NCBI GenBank assembly: GCA_002440225.1
Contig: DJSH01000028.1
Span: 1 to 12,695 of the forward strand
DNA length: 12,695 nt
DNA from: Candidatus Segatella violae
GTDB taxonomy: Bacteria; Bacteroidota; Bacteroidia; Bacteroidales; Bacteroidaceae
Direction: 5' to 3'
A model generated the notes under the pieces. It saw nothing but the letters and a program-made list of their open reading frames with translations. It was not told where the DNA came from and did not search any database. The position numbers were made by a program, and so were the translations under genes. Positions 6,344-12,308 of this stretch are shown here, piece after piece. Every line of letters starts with the position of its first letter. Within the stretch, counting starts at the first letter, position 1.

Positions 6344-6690
6344 AAGTCTATCACGCATCAAAATATACAATCAAGTCACCCGATGTAAAGCATTCTCGTG
6401 ACTTGCTAGATTTCGGCAAAGGTTTTTACCTAACATCTCTTGTCGAACAGGCTAAGAAATACGCTCAACGTTTTTTGTTTCAAGGCGAAAAAGCAAATGA
6501 ATATGCTCGCATCGTTCCGATTTTTGCCAAACAAATAGGTATAACATTGGACGAAGCCTTAGATTTTTTTTATAATTCCTGTGTTTATCAAATGATGAGC
6601 AAAGGCATCGCTGATATGCATTGCCGAAGCGATGGCTATTTAGCAGAATTACTGAAAGAAGAATGGGAAAAGAAAAGCAAAATTGCATAA
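6340..6690 (+). pseudogene. DUF3990 toxin start fused in frame to the end of a DUF3791 protein
   Basis: The frame is open (116 residues) but looks chimeric. Residues 1 to about 50 (MKVYHAS; HSRDLLDFGKGFYLTSLVEQA) are the start of a DUF3990 protein, a family with an ADP-ribosyltransferase-like fold and a usual length of about 150-170. From about residue 54 (ARIVPIFAKQIGITLDEALD through ADMHCRSDGYLAELL) the sequence is instead the kind of DUF3791 protein that normally follows DUF3990 as a third gene. The junction lies near 6490-6505. The His and the FGKGFY segment of the transferase fold remain, but the second half, with the expected catalytic Glu, is absent, so transferase activity should be lost. 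Whether the fusion still works, for example as a decoy or antitoxin, is unknown. It could also be read as a real, stable fusion gene. Confidence 0.65.
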
Positions 6691-6698
6691 TTGATTAG

Positions 6699-6863
6699 AT
6701 GAATATGCAGAACAATTCAGTATTGGAAAGATCTTATATAAACGATTTTCACCGTCAGAGCAGCTTGGCTGCGTTAAGGGGGAAGCAACACATGTTATTG
6801 CATCCTTACTCGCGGGAGCAGAAGTTAGCACAAATCAACTCTCTGCACCAGAACAAAAAATAA
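6699..6863 (+). CDS. Possible 54-residue protein at the end of the DUF3791 unit
   Basis: An ATG at 6699, eight bases after the preceding stop, opens a frame of 54 residues that ends 9 bases before the terminator hairpin. The composition is that of a normal soluble, basic protein (VLERSYINDFHRQSSLAALR, then HPYSREQKLAQIN). The next frame is also open from 6695 and reads ILYKRFSPSEQLGCVKGEAT, so the stretch might instead be the frame-broken 3' end of an older gene; a single A inserted in the A6 run at 6855-6860 would explain the lack of a stop there. I slightly prefer the first reading because it has both a start and a well-placed stop. Family not recognised. Confidence 0.4.
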   Translation: MNMQNNSVLERSYINDFHRQSSLAALRGKQHMLLHPYSREQKLAQINSLHQNKK

Positions 6864-6872
6864 GCAAGAACA

Positions 6873-6908
6873 GAAAAAGCAATATGACAAGAACCATATT
6901 GCTTTTTC
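6873..6908. terminator. Bidirectional hairpin terminator
   Basis: GAAAAAGCAATATG (6873-6886) and CATATTGCTTTTTC (6895-6908) are perfect 14-base complements around an 8-base loop. The A run on one arm and the T run on the other make it work on both strands, ending the DUF3791 unit from the left and the von Willebrand gene from the right. Confidence 0.92.
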
Positions 6909-6916
6909 TATTCATT

Positions 6917-7612
6917 TTATTTCTCCCTAAAATAACCACCTTCTTCCATAACTTCCCCTGCTGCCCTGCACTTATTATATCTCTCCCTGGCTCTGTTCTC
7001 GCAAGCGAACATTGCCTGGGTGCCCGCCTCATCCTCGGCAAACTGGAGGTGGTTGTCGATGCCCATATCCATCGCAATGCTCTCCACATCCAGGTCATCG
7101 GTGCCGATGAAAGTAAAGGTCCAGTTCTGCTTCTTCAACTTCTCGATGAGGTTCTTGATCATCTGTAAGCTGTACTCCTCGCTACAATTCTCCTCACCAT
7201 CCGTGATAATCGTAACCAGCACACTGTCGTCCTCCCCAGCCTGGGCATTAATCTTGGCGATACCCATGCCGATGGCATCGTAGAGAGGAGTAGCGCCACA
7301 AGGGTTGTAATCCTTAGGCTTCAAAGGCTTGGCACGATAGGCACTCACATTGTCATAAAACAGATTCTTGTGGGTACTGTCGAAGGTGATGAGCGTTACA
7401 CGCTGCTCCAAGTTCTTGTGCGCCTTCTGCATCTTCTGAATGGTGGTCAAGGTCTCGTTGATACCCACCAAGGCATGGCGCTCGATGATACTCATACTGC
7501 CACTCTCATCCACCACCAAAAGATTGAACACTCGCTTTGCACTTGGCTCAATGATATGTTCCACACCCGTCTTCCCATTTGGCTTTACAGCCTGACTCTT
7601 GTTTTGTCTCAT
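6917..7612 (-). CDS. von Willebrand factor A (VWA) domain protein
   Basis: The protein has 231 residues, nearly all one VWA domain. The metal-ion-dependent adhesion site is complete: DESGS at 35-39, the Thr of GATPLYDAI at about 108, and the Asp of ITDGEEN at 138. There is no signal peptide, so it acts in the cytoplasm. Cytoplasmic VWA proteins of this size (TerY-like) often serve as scaffolds or metal-dependent partners of ATPases, kinases or phosphatases in stress and defence loci. No such partner lies next to it here: the gene is alone on its strand between the hairpin at 6873-6908 and an A/T-rich spacer. The start at 7612 is supported by AGGAG about 8 bases upstream. The C-terminal helix (residues 197-231) is rich in Arg and Glu. 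Confidence 0.9.
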   Translation of the reverse strand: MRQNKSQAVKPNGKTGVEHIIEPSAKRVFNLLVVDESGSMSIIERHALVGINETLTTIQKMQKAHKNLEQRVTLITFDSTHKNLFYDNVSAYRAKPLKPKDYNPCGATPLYDAIGMGIAKINAQAGEDDSVLVTIITDGEENCSEEYSLQMIKNLIEKLKKQNWTFTFIGTDDLDVESIAMDMGIDNHLQFAEDEAGTQAMFACENRARERYNKCRAAGEVMEEGGYFREK

Positions 7613-8029
7613 AAATTGTTTCTCCTATAATTTTAATTTGTTCAGCTTATATTTTCTATAATCCTATCATGAAGAGGCACACTTGGCATTCCTTGCCTAG
7701 TTTCCTTGCCCCCTTATATCCCTTAAAAGAAAACCCAGAGCCAAAAATTAAGCAGAGTAACAAAAAAACTTGCGGATAAACAGTATTATTTTTGGGATTA
7801 GAGATATTTTTGGTATTTATGGTTCCTATCCTGACATCATCAATCATACGCTACGTGACAAGCCATTGTTACTCCCGACAATTGGATGCAATGGCTCTAA
7901 ATAAGGTCAGAAAGAGCGATTAGTGTTAATTTTAGAGAATAATCGAATATTGATGCTCGAATACCAAGAAATTTCATTATCTTTGCGTGGTATTTCATAT
8001 ATGTCCCATAAATTTATAAAAGAACGATT
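7613..8029. other. 417-base intergenic region with decayed sequence
   Basis: This is the divergent spacer between the VWA and AlbA_2 genes. It contains no convincing gene. A 36-codon ATG frame (7669-7779, plus) ends in NKKTCG but has no clear ribosome site. An open stretch without a Met at about 7760-7905 encodes FGIYGSYPDIINHTL and may be remnant coding sequence. AGCCATTG (7861-7868) and CAATGGCT (7889-7896) form a perfect 8-bp inverted repeat of unknown role. The right end carries the AlbA_2 promoter box at 7978-7985. Confidence 0.35.
7978..7985 (+). promoter_or_regulatory. Bacteroidota -7 box upstream of the AlbA_2 pseudogene
   Basis: TATCTTTG fits TAnnTTTG and lies 44 bases before the ATG at 8030. 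The best upstream TTG (7950-7952) is about 25 bases away, farther than usual. The promoter therefore seems retained although the gene is broken. Confidence 0.5.
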
Positions 8030-8902
8030 ATGACAGAAGAAAGAATAAAAGAATTGTGCCTTTGTGGTGAAACCACTAAAGTGCAGTTTAAGGAAACATT
8101 CACTTCGCAGAAGGAGATAGCAAAGGAGATGATAGCCTTTGCTAATACCAAGGGTGGTGTCATCCTCTTTGGGGTGGAAGACAAAACTGGCATTATCTAG
8201 GGACTATCATACGACCAAATACAACAAGCAAGCCGCGAACTTGGCAACGCAGCACAAGAACAAGTCAAACCTACCATCTATATAGAAACCGAAGTTATAA
8301 AGGTAGAAGGTAAGTATGTGCTAGTTTGCTCAGTCGAGGAAGGACGTAACAAGCCATACAAAAACCTTCAAGGTGAAGTTTGGGTGAAACAAGGTGCAGA
8401 CAAAAGACGCATTACGGAAAAGATCGAAATACTAGGATTGTTTCAAACCGCAGGCAACTATCATCCGGAAGAAGATGCCGAAAGGGGTTCGTCGATGGAT
8501 GACTTGGAGATGGCATATTTGCGAGATTTCTTTAAGAAAGTATATGGCAGGGAGATTGAAGAATTCGACCAGCCCTTGGAGAGTATGCTCCTCTCATTAG
8601 GCATATTGAAGCAGAGTGGAGAGCTAACATGTGCCGGAATGCTCTTCTTTGGCAAGAACCCGCAACAATATGAGCGTTCGGTAGTCATCAAAGCCGTAGT
8701 ATTCGCAGGAAATGAACTTGGTGACACAAACTATATCGATAGCCGTGACATAACGGGAACATTGCCTCGAATGTTCAATGAAGGCATGGCTTTTCTGAAA
8801 TCTTACCTACATCATGAACAAAAGGGACAGAATTTCAATTCTGTTGGAATTCTCGAAATACCCGAGGTAGTGTTGGAGGAGCTGAGTATTGTATACATTT
8901 AA
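8030..8902 (+). pseudogene. Schlafen/AlbA_2-type putative DNA-binding protein, broken twice
   Basis: The frame begins at ATG 8030 with VQFKETFTSQKEIAKEMIAF and NTKGGVILFGVEDK, the AlbA_2 (schlafen-like, formerly AAA_4) core. After 56 codons it meets an in-frame TAG at 8198-8200, then continues in the same frame as GLSYDQIQQ... for another 233 residues. A single C-to-T change of a Gln codon would explain the stop. The second part includes EEGRNKPYKNL and VWVKQGADKRRI, which end the AlbA_2 domain, and then the linker to the C-terminal ATPase-like (HATPase_c_4) domain. It stops at EIPEVVLEEL, exactly where family members go on to the conserved 'NAxxHRDY' motif. The 3' half is thus missing. These proteins are usually transcription regulators or helicase-like defence proteins of about 380-480 residues. 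An internal start at 8318 could yield a 194-residue fragment, but function is doubtful. Confidence 0.85.
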
Positions 8903-8903
8903 T

Positions 8904-11015
8904 TTACTCCTTATTCTTTCTTAATTCTTTAATTTGTCCAATTTGCTTGCCATCTTCCGTTAGCCATCGTTCCCAACCATTATGCGAGCCATGAAGTATT
9001 ATACTGGCTGCCGTTGACAACGCTGTACTATTTGTTCGCTTGGAATAAACAAAATGGTTTGTTGTAAAAACCAATTTTGAATTTTTCTCAGCAACAGTAC
9101 CTTCTTCCAGCAATTCCGTTCGAAGGACTTCAACATCTTCGTACAATTCTTTTTTAACCGTATCCGTACTCAATTCTGAACCTTCGAGAATCTCGACACT
9201 GCCATTGTCTGGATAATAATAGCCCTTTGCCATAACCTTATCACTATCTATCTGAATAGCAATTTTGGTTATCATCGAGTCCTTAGCTCCATAATATGGG
9301 TATAATTCTGCTATTTTCTTTATTAAGCTCTGCGTTCTAGTCTCTATATCTTTTATGAGCCAATGCGGTTTCTTCAGTATATCTTGGTTGATACGCAAAT
9401 GATTGGTTGAAGCTAGAATTCTATTCTTGTATTCCCAAACCTTATTGCCCATCTTGCTATTGTCACTTTTAGCAGCTAAAGTAAGATTTCCCAATCGATG
9501 TACATTCGCATCATACGTTTCCCTATCTGCATCCAATGCCGCATACCATTCCATGGTTGCTGTCTGAGGCATCAAATGCTCTATGCTCAGATGGGAGAAA
9601 TCAACAGGAGCTGGATTGTTCTGCATTTCCAACTTACGGAAAAAGATAGCTACCCAAGTGCGAAGATTATACATGTTGGCATTCTGAATTCTATCTTGCA
9701 GTCGATTATCGTCAGGCATTTCTTGCGAAGTACCTTTAGTACGATTCACTAAATTCTTCTTAAAAATCTCCACTATATTAGCATAGTTTCCATCACAATC
9801 CGCCAAAGTCTCTTTCAGCAACACTGGGAAGAAACGTGTTATATCGCTCGTGTCCATACCACATAAAGCACGACGCATCAAATAGGAATTGAGTATTCTT
9901 ATTATCTCACCTAATTGTTCCGCACTTATAAGGGATTGACCATCTTTAGTTTTTTCCTTATGAATGGCATATAATTGCATCAACAATGGGGCTGGCATAT
10001 CGGATAATATAAACCGAAACTCCTCTATAGGCTTCTGAAGTGCCTTGTCCAATGAACCAACAGATGCCTTATAGATTGCATGATAATAAGTCGCATATTT
10101 CACGATTTCCTTAAACATGCCTTCCTCACCATACTCCTCTATATGCTTTTGATACCATTCCGTAAAAGAACGATACACAACACTTTTATTCACAAGGACT
10201 TGCCTTTTTGTCATGATGAAGAAACGAAAGAATGCCTCTAACTTCTTAGAGTCTGTAGAAACCAATCTTTCTATTTGCTTCCAATACTTTTCATAATACT
10301 CATCCTGCAACTCTGTGCTAATCGGCATCAGGATGAAATTACGAATCAAATCGCTGGCTGTAAGCTTGGCTCCAGTTGCATTAATGCTTTCAAAAATATT
10401 CTGAGGATAATCATCTTTGCCTATAGGTACACAAACTATATACAACTTTTCCAATGCTTTCAAAATATCCCCGATGGTATTTTTCTCATCCAGTAAATGC
10501 AGCAGGTAATCTTTTATGTAGCAAAAATTCAAATATACGTTGGACTTTTTATCTACAATATTGTCAAAATCCCGAGTTACGATTTGTTGATACACAGCAT
10601 CGTCAGACACCAAGGGCTTCAATTTATACTTGCTTTTCTCACTGAATTGATTGAGGAGATACATTTTCTCCAACCTTTCAGCATCTGCAATCATTCCTTT
10701 TTGAAGCATCAATTCTTTAATCGCATACATCAAAAGGAATATTGTTGTAAGACGTTGTTGTCCATCAATGACAGAACGCTCACGTTGGAATGGCGACAAA
10801 CTTGTCTCCAAGTAAATCATAATGCCAAGAAAATGCTTCGTTCTTTCTCCACAAAGCACCATTTTAAGATCTTCCATCAATTGTTTCACCTCCCTATTAG
10901 CCAACCAAGTATAGTTACGCTGATAGGCAGGGATAACATATTGCACCTCTGTACTCCCCAAAAGAAGCTCTAACAAACCGACCTTTATAGGTATATTTTC
11001 TTGAGACATAATCAT
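8904..11015 (-). CDS. Single-chain GmrSD-type (DUF262/DUF1524) restriction enzyme with DUF4357 tail
   Basis: A 703-residue protein. The N-terminal DUF262 (GmrS-like) domain has IPAYQRNYTW at 28-37 and the nucleotide-binding DGQQRLTT at 84-91, and continues with FESINATGAKLTASDLIRNF at 208-227. The C-terminal DUF1524 (GmrD-like, His-Me nuclease) domain shows IEHLMPQ at 478-484 and HRLGNLTL at 506-513, with Asn and Lys residues following, so the nuclease site appears complete. A further domain at about 596-695 ends in SAAxI-like STAASIILHGSHNGWERW and looks like DUF4357. GmrSD enzymes use NTPs to cut phage DNA with modified (glucosylated or hydroxymethylated) cytosine; the single-chain form is common. 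DUF4357 may help sense DNA or modification. The start is at 11015 or the Met two codons later. The stop is one base from the end of the AlbA_2 fragment, with no terminator between the convergent genes. Confidence 0.92.
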   Translation of the reverse strand: MIMSQENIPIKVGLLELLLGSTEVQYVIPAYQRNYTWLANREVKQLMEDLKMVLCGERTKHFLGIMIYLETSLSPFQRERSVIDGQQRLTTIFLLMYAIKELMLQKGMIADAERLEKMYLLNQFSEKSKYKLKPLVSDDAVYQQIVTRDFDNIVDKKSNVYLNFCYIKDYLLHLLDEKNTIGDILKALEKLYIVCVPIGKDDYPQNIFESINATGAKLTASDLIRNFILMPISTELQDEYYEKYWKQIERLVSTDSKKLEAFFRFFIMTKRQVLVNKSVVYRSFTEWYQKHIEEYGEEGMFKEIVKYATYYHAIYKASVGSLDKALQKPIEEFRFILSDMPAPLLMQLYAIHKEKTKDGQSLISAEQLGEIIRILNSYLMRRALCGMDTSDITRFFPVLLKETLADCDGNYANIVEIFKKNLVNRTKGTSQEMPDDNRLQDRIQNANMYNLRTWVAIFFRKLEMQNNPAPVDFSHLSIEHLMPQTATMEWYAALDADRETYDANVHRLGNLTLAAKSDNSKMGNKVWEYKNRILASTNHLRINQDILKKPHWLIKDIETRTQSLIKKIAELYPYYGAKDSMITKIAIQIDSDKVMAKGYYYPDNGSVEILEGSELSTDTVKKELYEDVEVLRTELLEEGTVAEKNSKLVFTTNHFVYSKRTNSTALSTAASIILHGSHNGWERWLTEDGKQIGQIKELRKNKE

Positions 11016-11033
11016 ACTTATTTATATTTTATG

Positions 11034-11041
11034 CAAAAGTA
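11034..11041 (-). promoter_or_regulatory. Candidate -7 box of the GmrSD gene
   Basis: On the minus strand the sequence reads TACTTTTG, which matches TAnnTTTG, 18 bases before the start codon at 11015. The nearest TTTG upstream (11067-11070) is about 25 bases away, so the promoter is imperfect. The 11016-11167 spacer is otherwise A/T-rich without a gene. Confidence 0.45.
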
Positions 11042-11167
11042 CAAATAAATATTGAGATTACATAATCAAAAACGAAAAAATAAGATGCAAGTTACAAAAA
11101 AAATCCTTTGACATATTTTCAGACCATCCAAAAACGGGTAGGGGAAACGCTATCCCACGTTATTCCT

Positions 11168-11473
11168 CTATCGTATTGCATAGATTCCATCTCGTTCTAT
11201 TCTTAATTTGAAAAGCGGATTCATATTTTTATGAATCCGAACTACATCCACAGAACAATGGAAGAGACTTTCAAGACACTCCTTCAAGTTAGCCAAAAGA
11301 AAAGGATTAGGTGTTTCTGTTTCTACACAAACATCTAGGTCGCTCTGCTCCGTCTGCTCATTCCTGGAGACAGAACCAAAAATGCGTAACGTCTTGATTC
11401 CAAAATCATTTGTAATTTTGGAGCCATTCTGTCTTATTGTGGTGATATAGTCTTGAACCTTCCTCATAACCAT
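11168..11473 (-). CDS. MntA-like minimal nucleotidyltransferase (antitoxin family)
   Basis: A 101-residue protein with the minimal nucleotidyltransferase signature: FGSVSR (32-37), then DLD at 45-47 (GS-x10-DxD), and a third carboxylate, Asp76, in SVDVVRIHK. In MntA/HepT pairs this enzyme AMPylates (adenylylates) the neighbouring HEPN ribonuclease and keeps it silent. Here no HEPN gene is found: downstream lie 152 bases of gene-free DNA and then the GmrSD promoter, and upstream is the ATPase remnant. It may therefore be an orphan antitoxin whose toxin was lost, or it acts on a HEPN protein encoded elsewhere. The start is at 11473 or the Met two codons later. Confidence 0.88.
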   Translation of the reverse strand: MVMRKVQDYITTIRQNGSKITNDFGIKTLRIFGSVSRNEQTEQSDLDVCVETETPNPFLLANLKECLESLFHCSVDVVRIHKNMNPLFKLRIERDGIYAIR

Positions 11474-11490
11474 CTATCATTTTACAACCG

Positions 11491-11521
11491 CAAAAATAAC
11501 ACTTATTCTTGAAACCACAAA
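11491..11521 (-). promoter_or_regulatory. Bacteroidota promoter of the nucleotidyltransferase gene
   Basis: On the minus strand TTTG (11518-11521) is followed after 19 bases by TATTTTTG (11491-11498), an almost ideal -33/-7 pair. The start of transcription would be near 11484, about 11 bases before the first start codon, giving a very short leader. The gene thus has its own promoter and need not have been part of the ATPase unit. Confidence 0.7.
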
Positions 11522-11529
11522 AACTTTTT

Positions 11530-11599
11530 GCAGAAAAAGTTACGAAAAATACGAATAAGCATCCTCATCGCCATGGCTCACATAGCAATGAGGATGCCA
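11530..11599. repeat. 70-bp repeat, copy A
   Basis: This segment aligns without gaps to 12160-12229 with 11 differences in 70 bases (84% identity). Five of the differences are clustered in the hairpin loop, and several others fall in the spacer between the GCAGAAAAAGTTACG start and the hairpin. The repeat contains a self-complementary hairpin and lies directly after the stop of the ATPase remnant on the minus strand. Confidence 0.85.
11559..11597 (-). terminator. Hairpin terminator after the AAA_14 ATPase remnant
   Basis: GCATCCTCAT (11559-11568) pairs with ATGAGGATGC (11588-11597), and the stem extends by two pairs (GC/GC) beyond one mismatch. On the minus strand it comes 14 bases after the stop at 11611 and is followed by TTATTCGTATTTTTCG, a moderately T-rich run. 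A second small hairpin (AACTTTTT/AAAAAGTT at 11522-11541) lies just beyond. Confidence 0.7.
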
Positions 11600-11610
11600 C
11601 TCTACTATCT

Positions 11611-11948
11611 TTATATCTTCAAGTCGGACAAATCTACCTTATACTTCACATCTACCTTCACTTCCTTCTCCATGAACATGAGCATGTAGATAGGAACATA
11701 GATCACCTTGTCAACCACTTTCACATTGCCATTGCAAAGTACCAATGCCTCGGGAATCGCATATTCTGCAGATGCCATCACATTCGACAAGGCGTTGTGA
11801 CGCTCATAGTCCTTGCCAGACTTCACCTCTATTGGCAACACATTGCCTTGATACTCTACCACAAAATCCAACTCACCCATCTTCTTGCTATTATAATAAT
11901 ACAGGTCGAGAAGTTATTTAAGAAAGCGTCTATCTTTCTATTAATCAC
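11611..11948 (-). pseudogene. AAA_14/DUF4143 ATPase with a large internal deletion
   Basis: On the minus strand a GTG at 11948 starts INRKIDAFLNNF, the typical first residues of Bacteroidales AAA_14 ATPases, which are normally followed by the Walker A loop. After about 13 codons the sequence jumps, near 11900-11910 and in another frame, to LYYYNSKKMGELDFVVEYQG and VLPIEVKSGKDYERHNALSN, the C-terminal DUF4143 end of the same family (a PD-(D/E)XK-like fold, with E-x-K visible). It finishes at the natural stop at 11611. Everything between, roughly 300 residues with the ATPase motifs, is gone. Full-length members have about 370-450 residues. The 89-residue frame from 11880 is open, but no function is expected. 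Confidence 0.75.
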
Positions 11949-11966
11949 ACACTTACGATCTAGAAT

Positions 11967-12080
11967 TACACTTTTCCAAGGCATTTTAAGCCCATTTACT
12001 ACACTTTTCCAAGGTAAAATTAAGTATTTTTCTACACTTTTCCAAGGTAAAAACGAGTTATTTTGTCCGTTTTTCCAAGA
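11967..12080. repeat. Array of four 33-bp units
   Basis: The 15-base core TACACTTTTCCAAGG occurs at 11967-11981, 12000-12014 and 12033-12047, with a diverged fourth copy TCCGTTTTTCCAAGA at 12066-12080. Starts are exactly 33 bases apart, and the three 18-base spacers differ from each other. The array lies just upstream (on the minus strand) of the ATPase remnant's start. Read on the minus strand it is an open frame with an 11-residue period beginning PWKSV, but no start codon or ribosome site supports translation. Confidence 0.85.
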
Positions 12081-12159
12081 TTTAACATATATTTCTATCT
12101 TGCCAAAGCGGGATGAGAAACTCTCGAAGATTTCTTCATCCGTACAGGCGGAAACTTCT

Positions 12160-12229
12160 GCAGAAAAAGTTACGATAAATTCGAACAAGCATCCTCATTG
12201 CCATGCAAGCCATAACAATGAGAATGCCA
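12160..12229. repeat. 70-bp repeat, copy B
   Basis: Second copy of the element at 11530-11599, in the same orientation and 630 bases away. It lies about 80 bases after the stop of the PD-(D/E)XK ATPase gene on the minus strand. Two ATPase genes of different families are thus followed by related hairpin elements. Confidence 0.85.
12189..12227 (-). terminator. Hairpin terminator after the PD-(D/E)XK ATPase gene
   Basis: GCATCCTCATTG (12189-12200) pairs with CAATGAGAATGC (12216-12227) with one C-A mismatch, around a 15-base loop. On the minus strand it is followed by TTGTTCGAATTTATCG. It is weaker as an intrinsic terminator than copy A because the T run is broken. Confidence 0.6.
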
Positions 12230-12308
12230 TGCAAATAGAATCAAGAATCGCCACTCCCGTTGAAGACGTATTGCTCATTTCTAGAGGCAGAGCCAAATCT
12301 GCTAAACA

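Noticed and set aside
7861..7896. Terminator for the VWA or AlbA_2 unit
   Set aside because: The perfect 8-bp inverted repeat has a long 20-base loop and no T run on either strand, and it lies upstream of both divergent genes.
8198..8200. TAG recoded as an amino acid in the AlbA_2 gene
   Set aside because: Stop-codon reassignment would need a suppressor tRNA and other in-frame TAGs. The remaining genes show none, and this gene is also truncated at its 3' end, so ordinary decay is simpler.
11967..12080. CRISPR array
   Set aside because: The repeat is only 15 bases, the spacers only 18, there are only four units with a poor last copy, and no cas genes are near. This does not fit any known CRISPR type.
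11856..12188. Minus-strand 110-residue frame containing PWKSV repeats
   Set aside because: Its only start is a TTG inside the terminator hairpin. The repeat keeps frame only because 33 is divisible by three. The end merges into the start of the ATPase remnant. Treated as non-coding array plus pseudogene.
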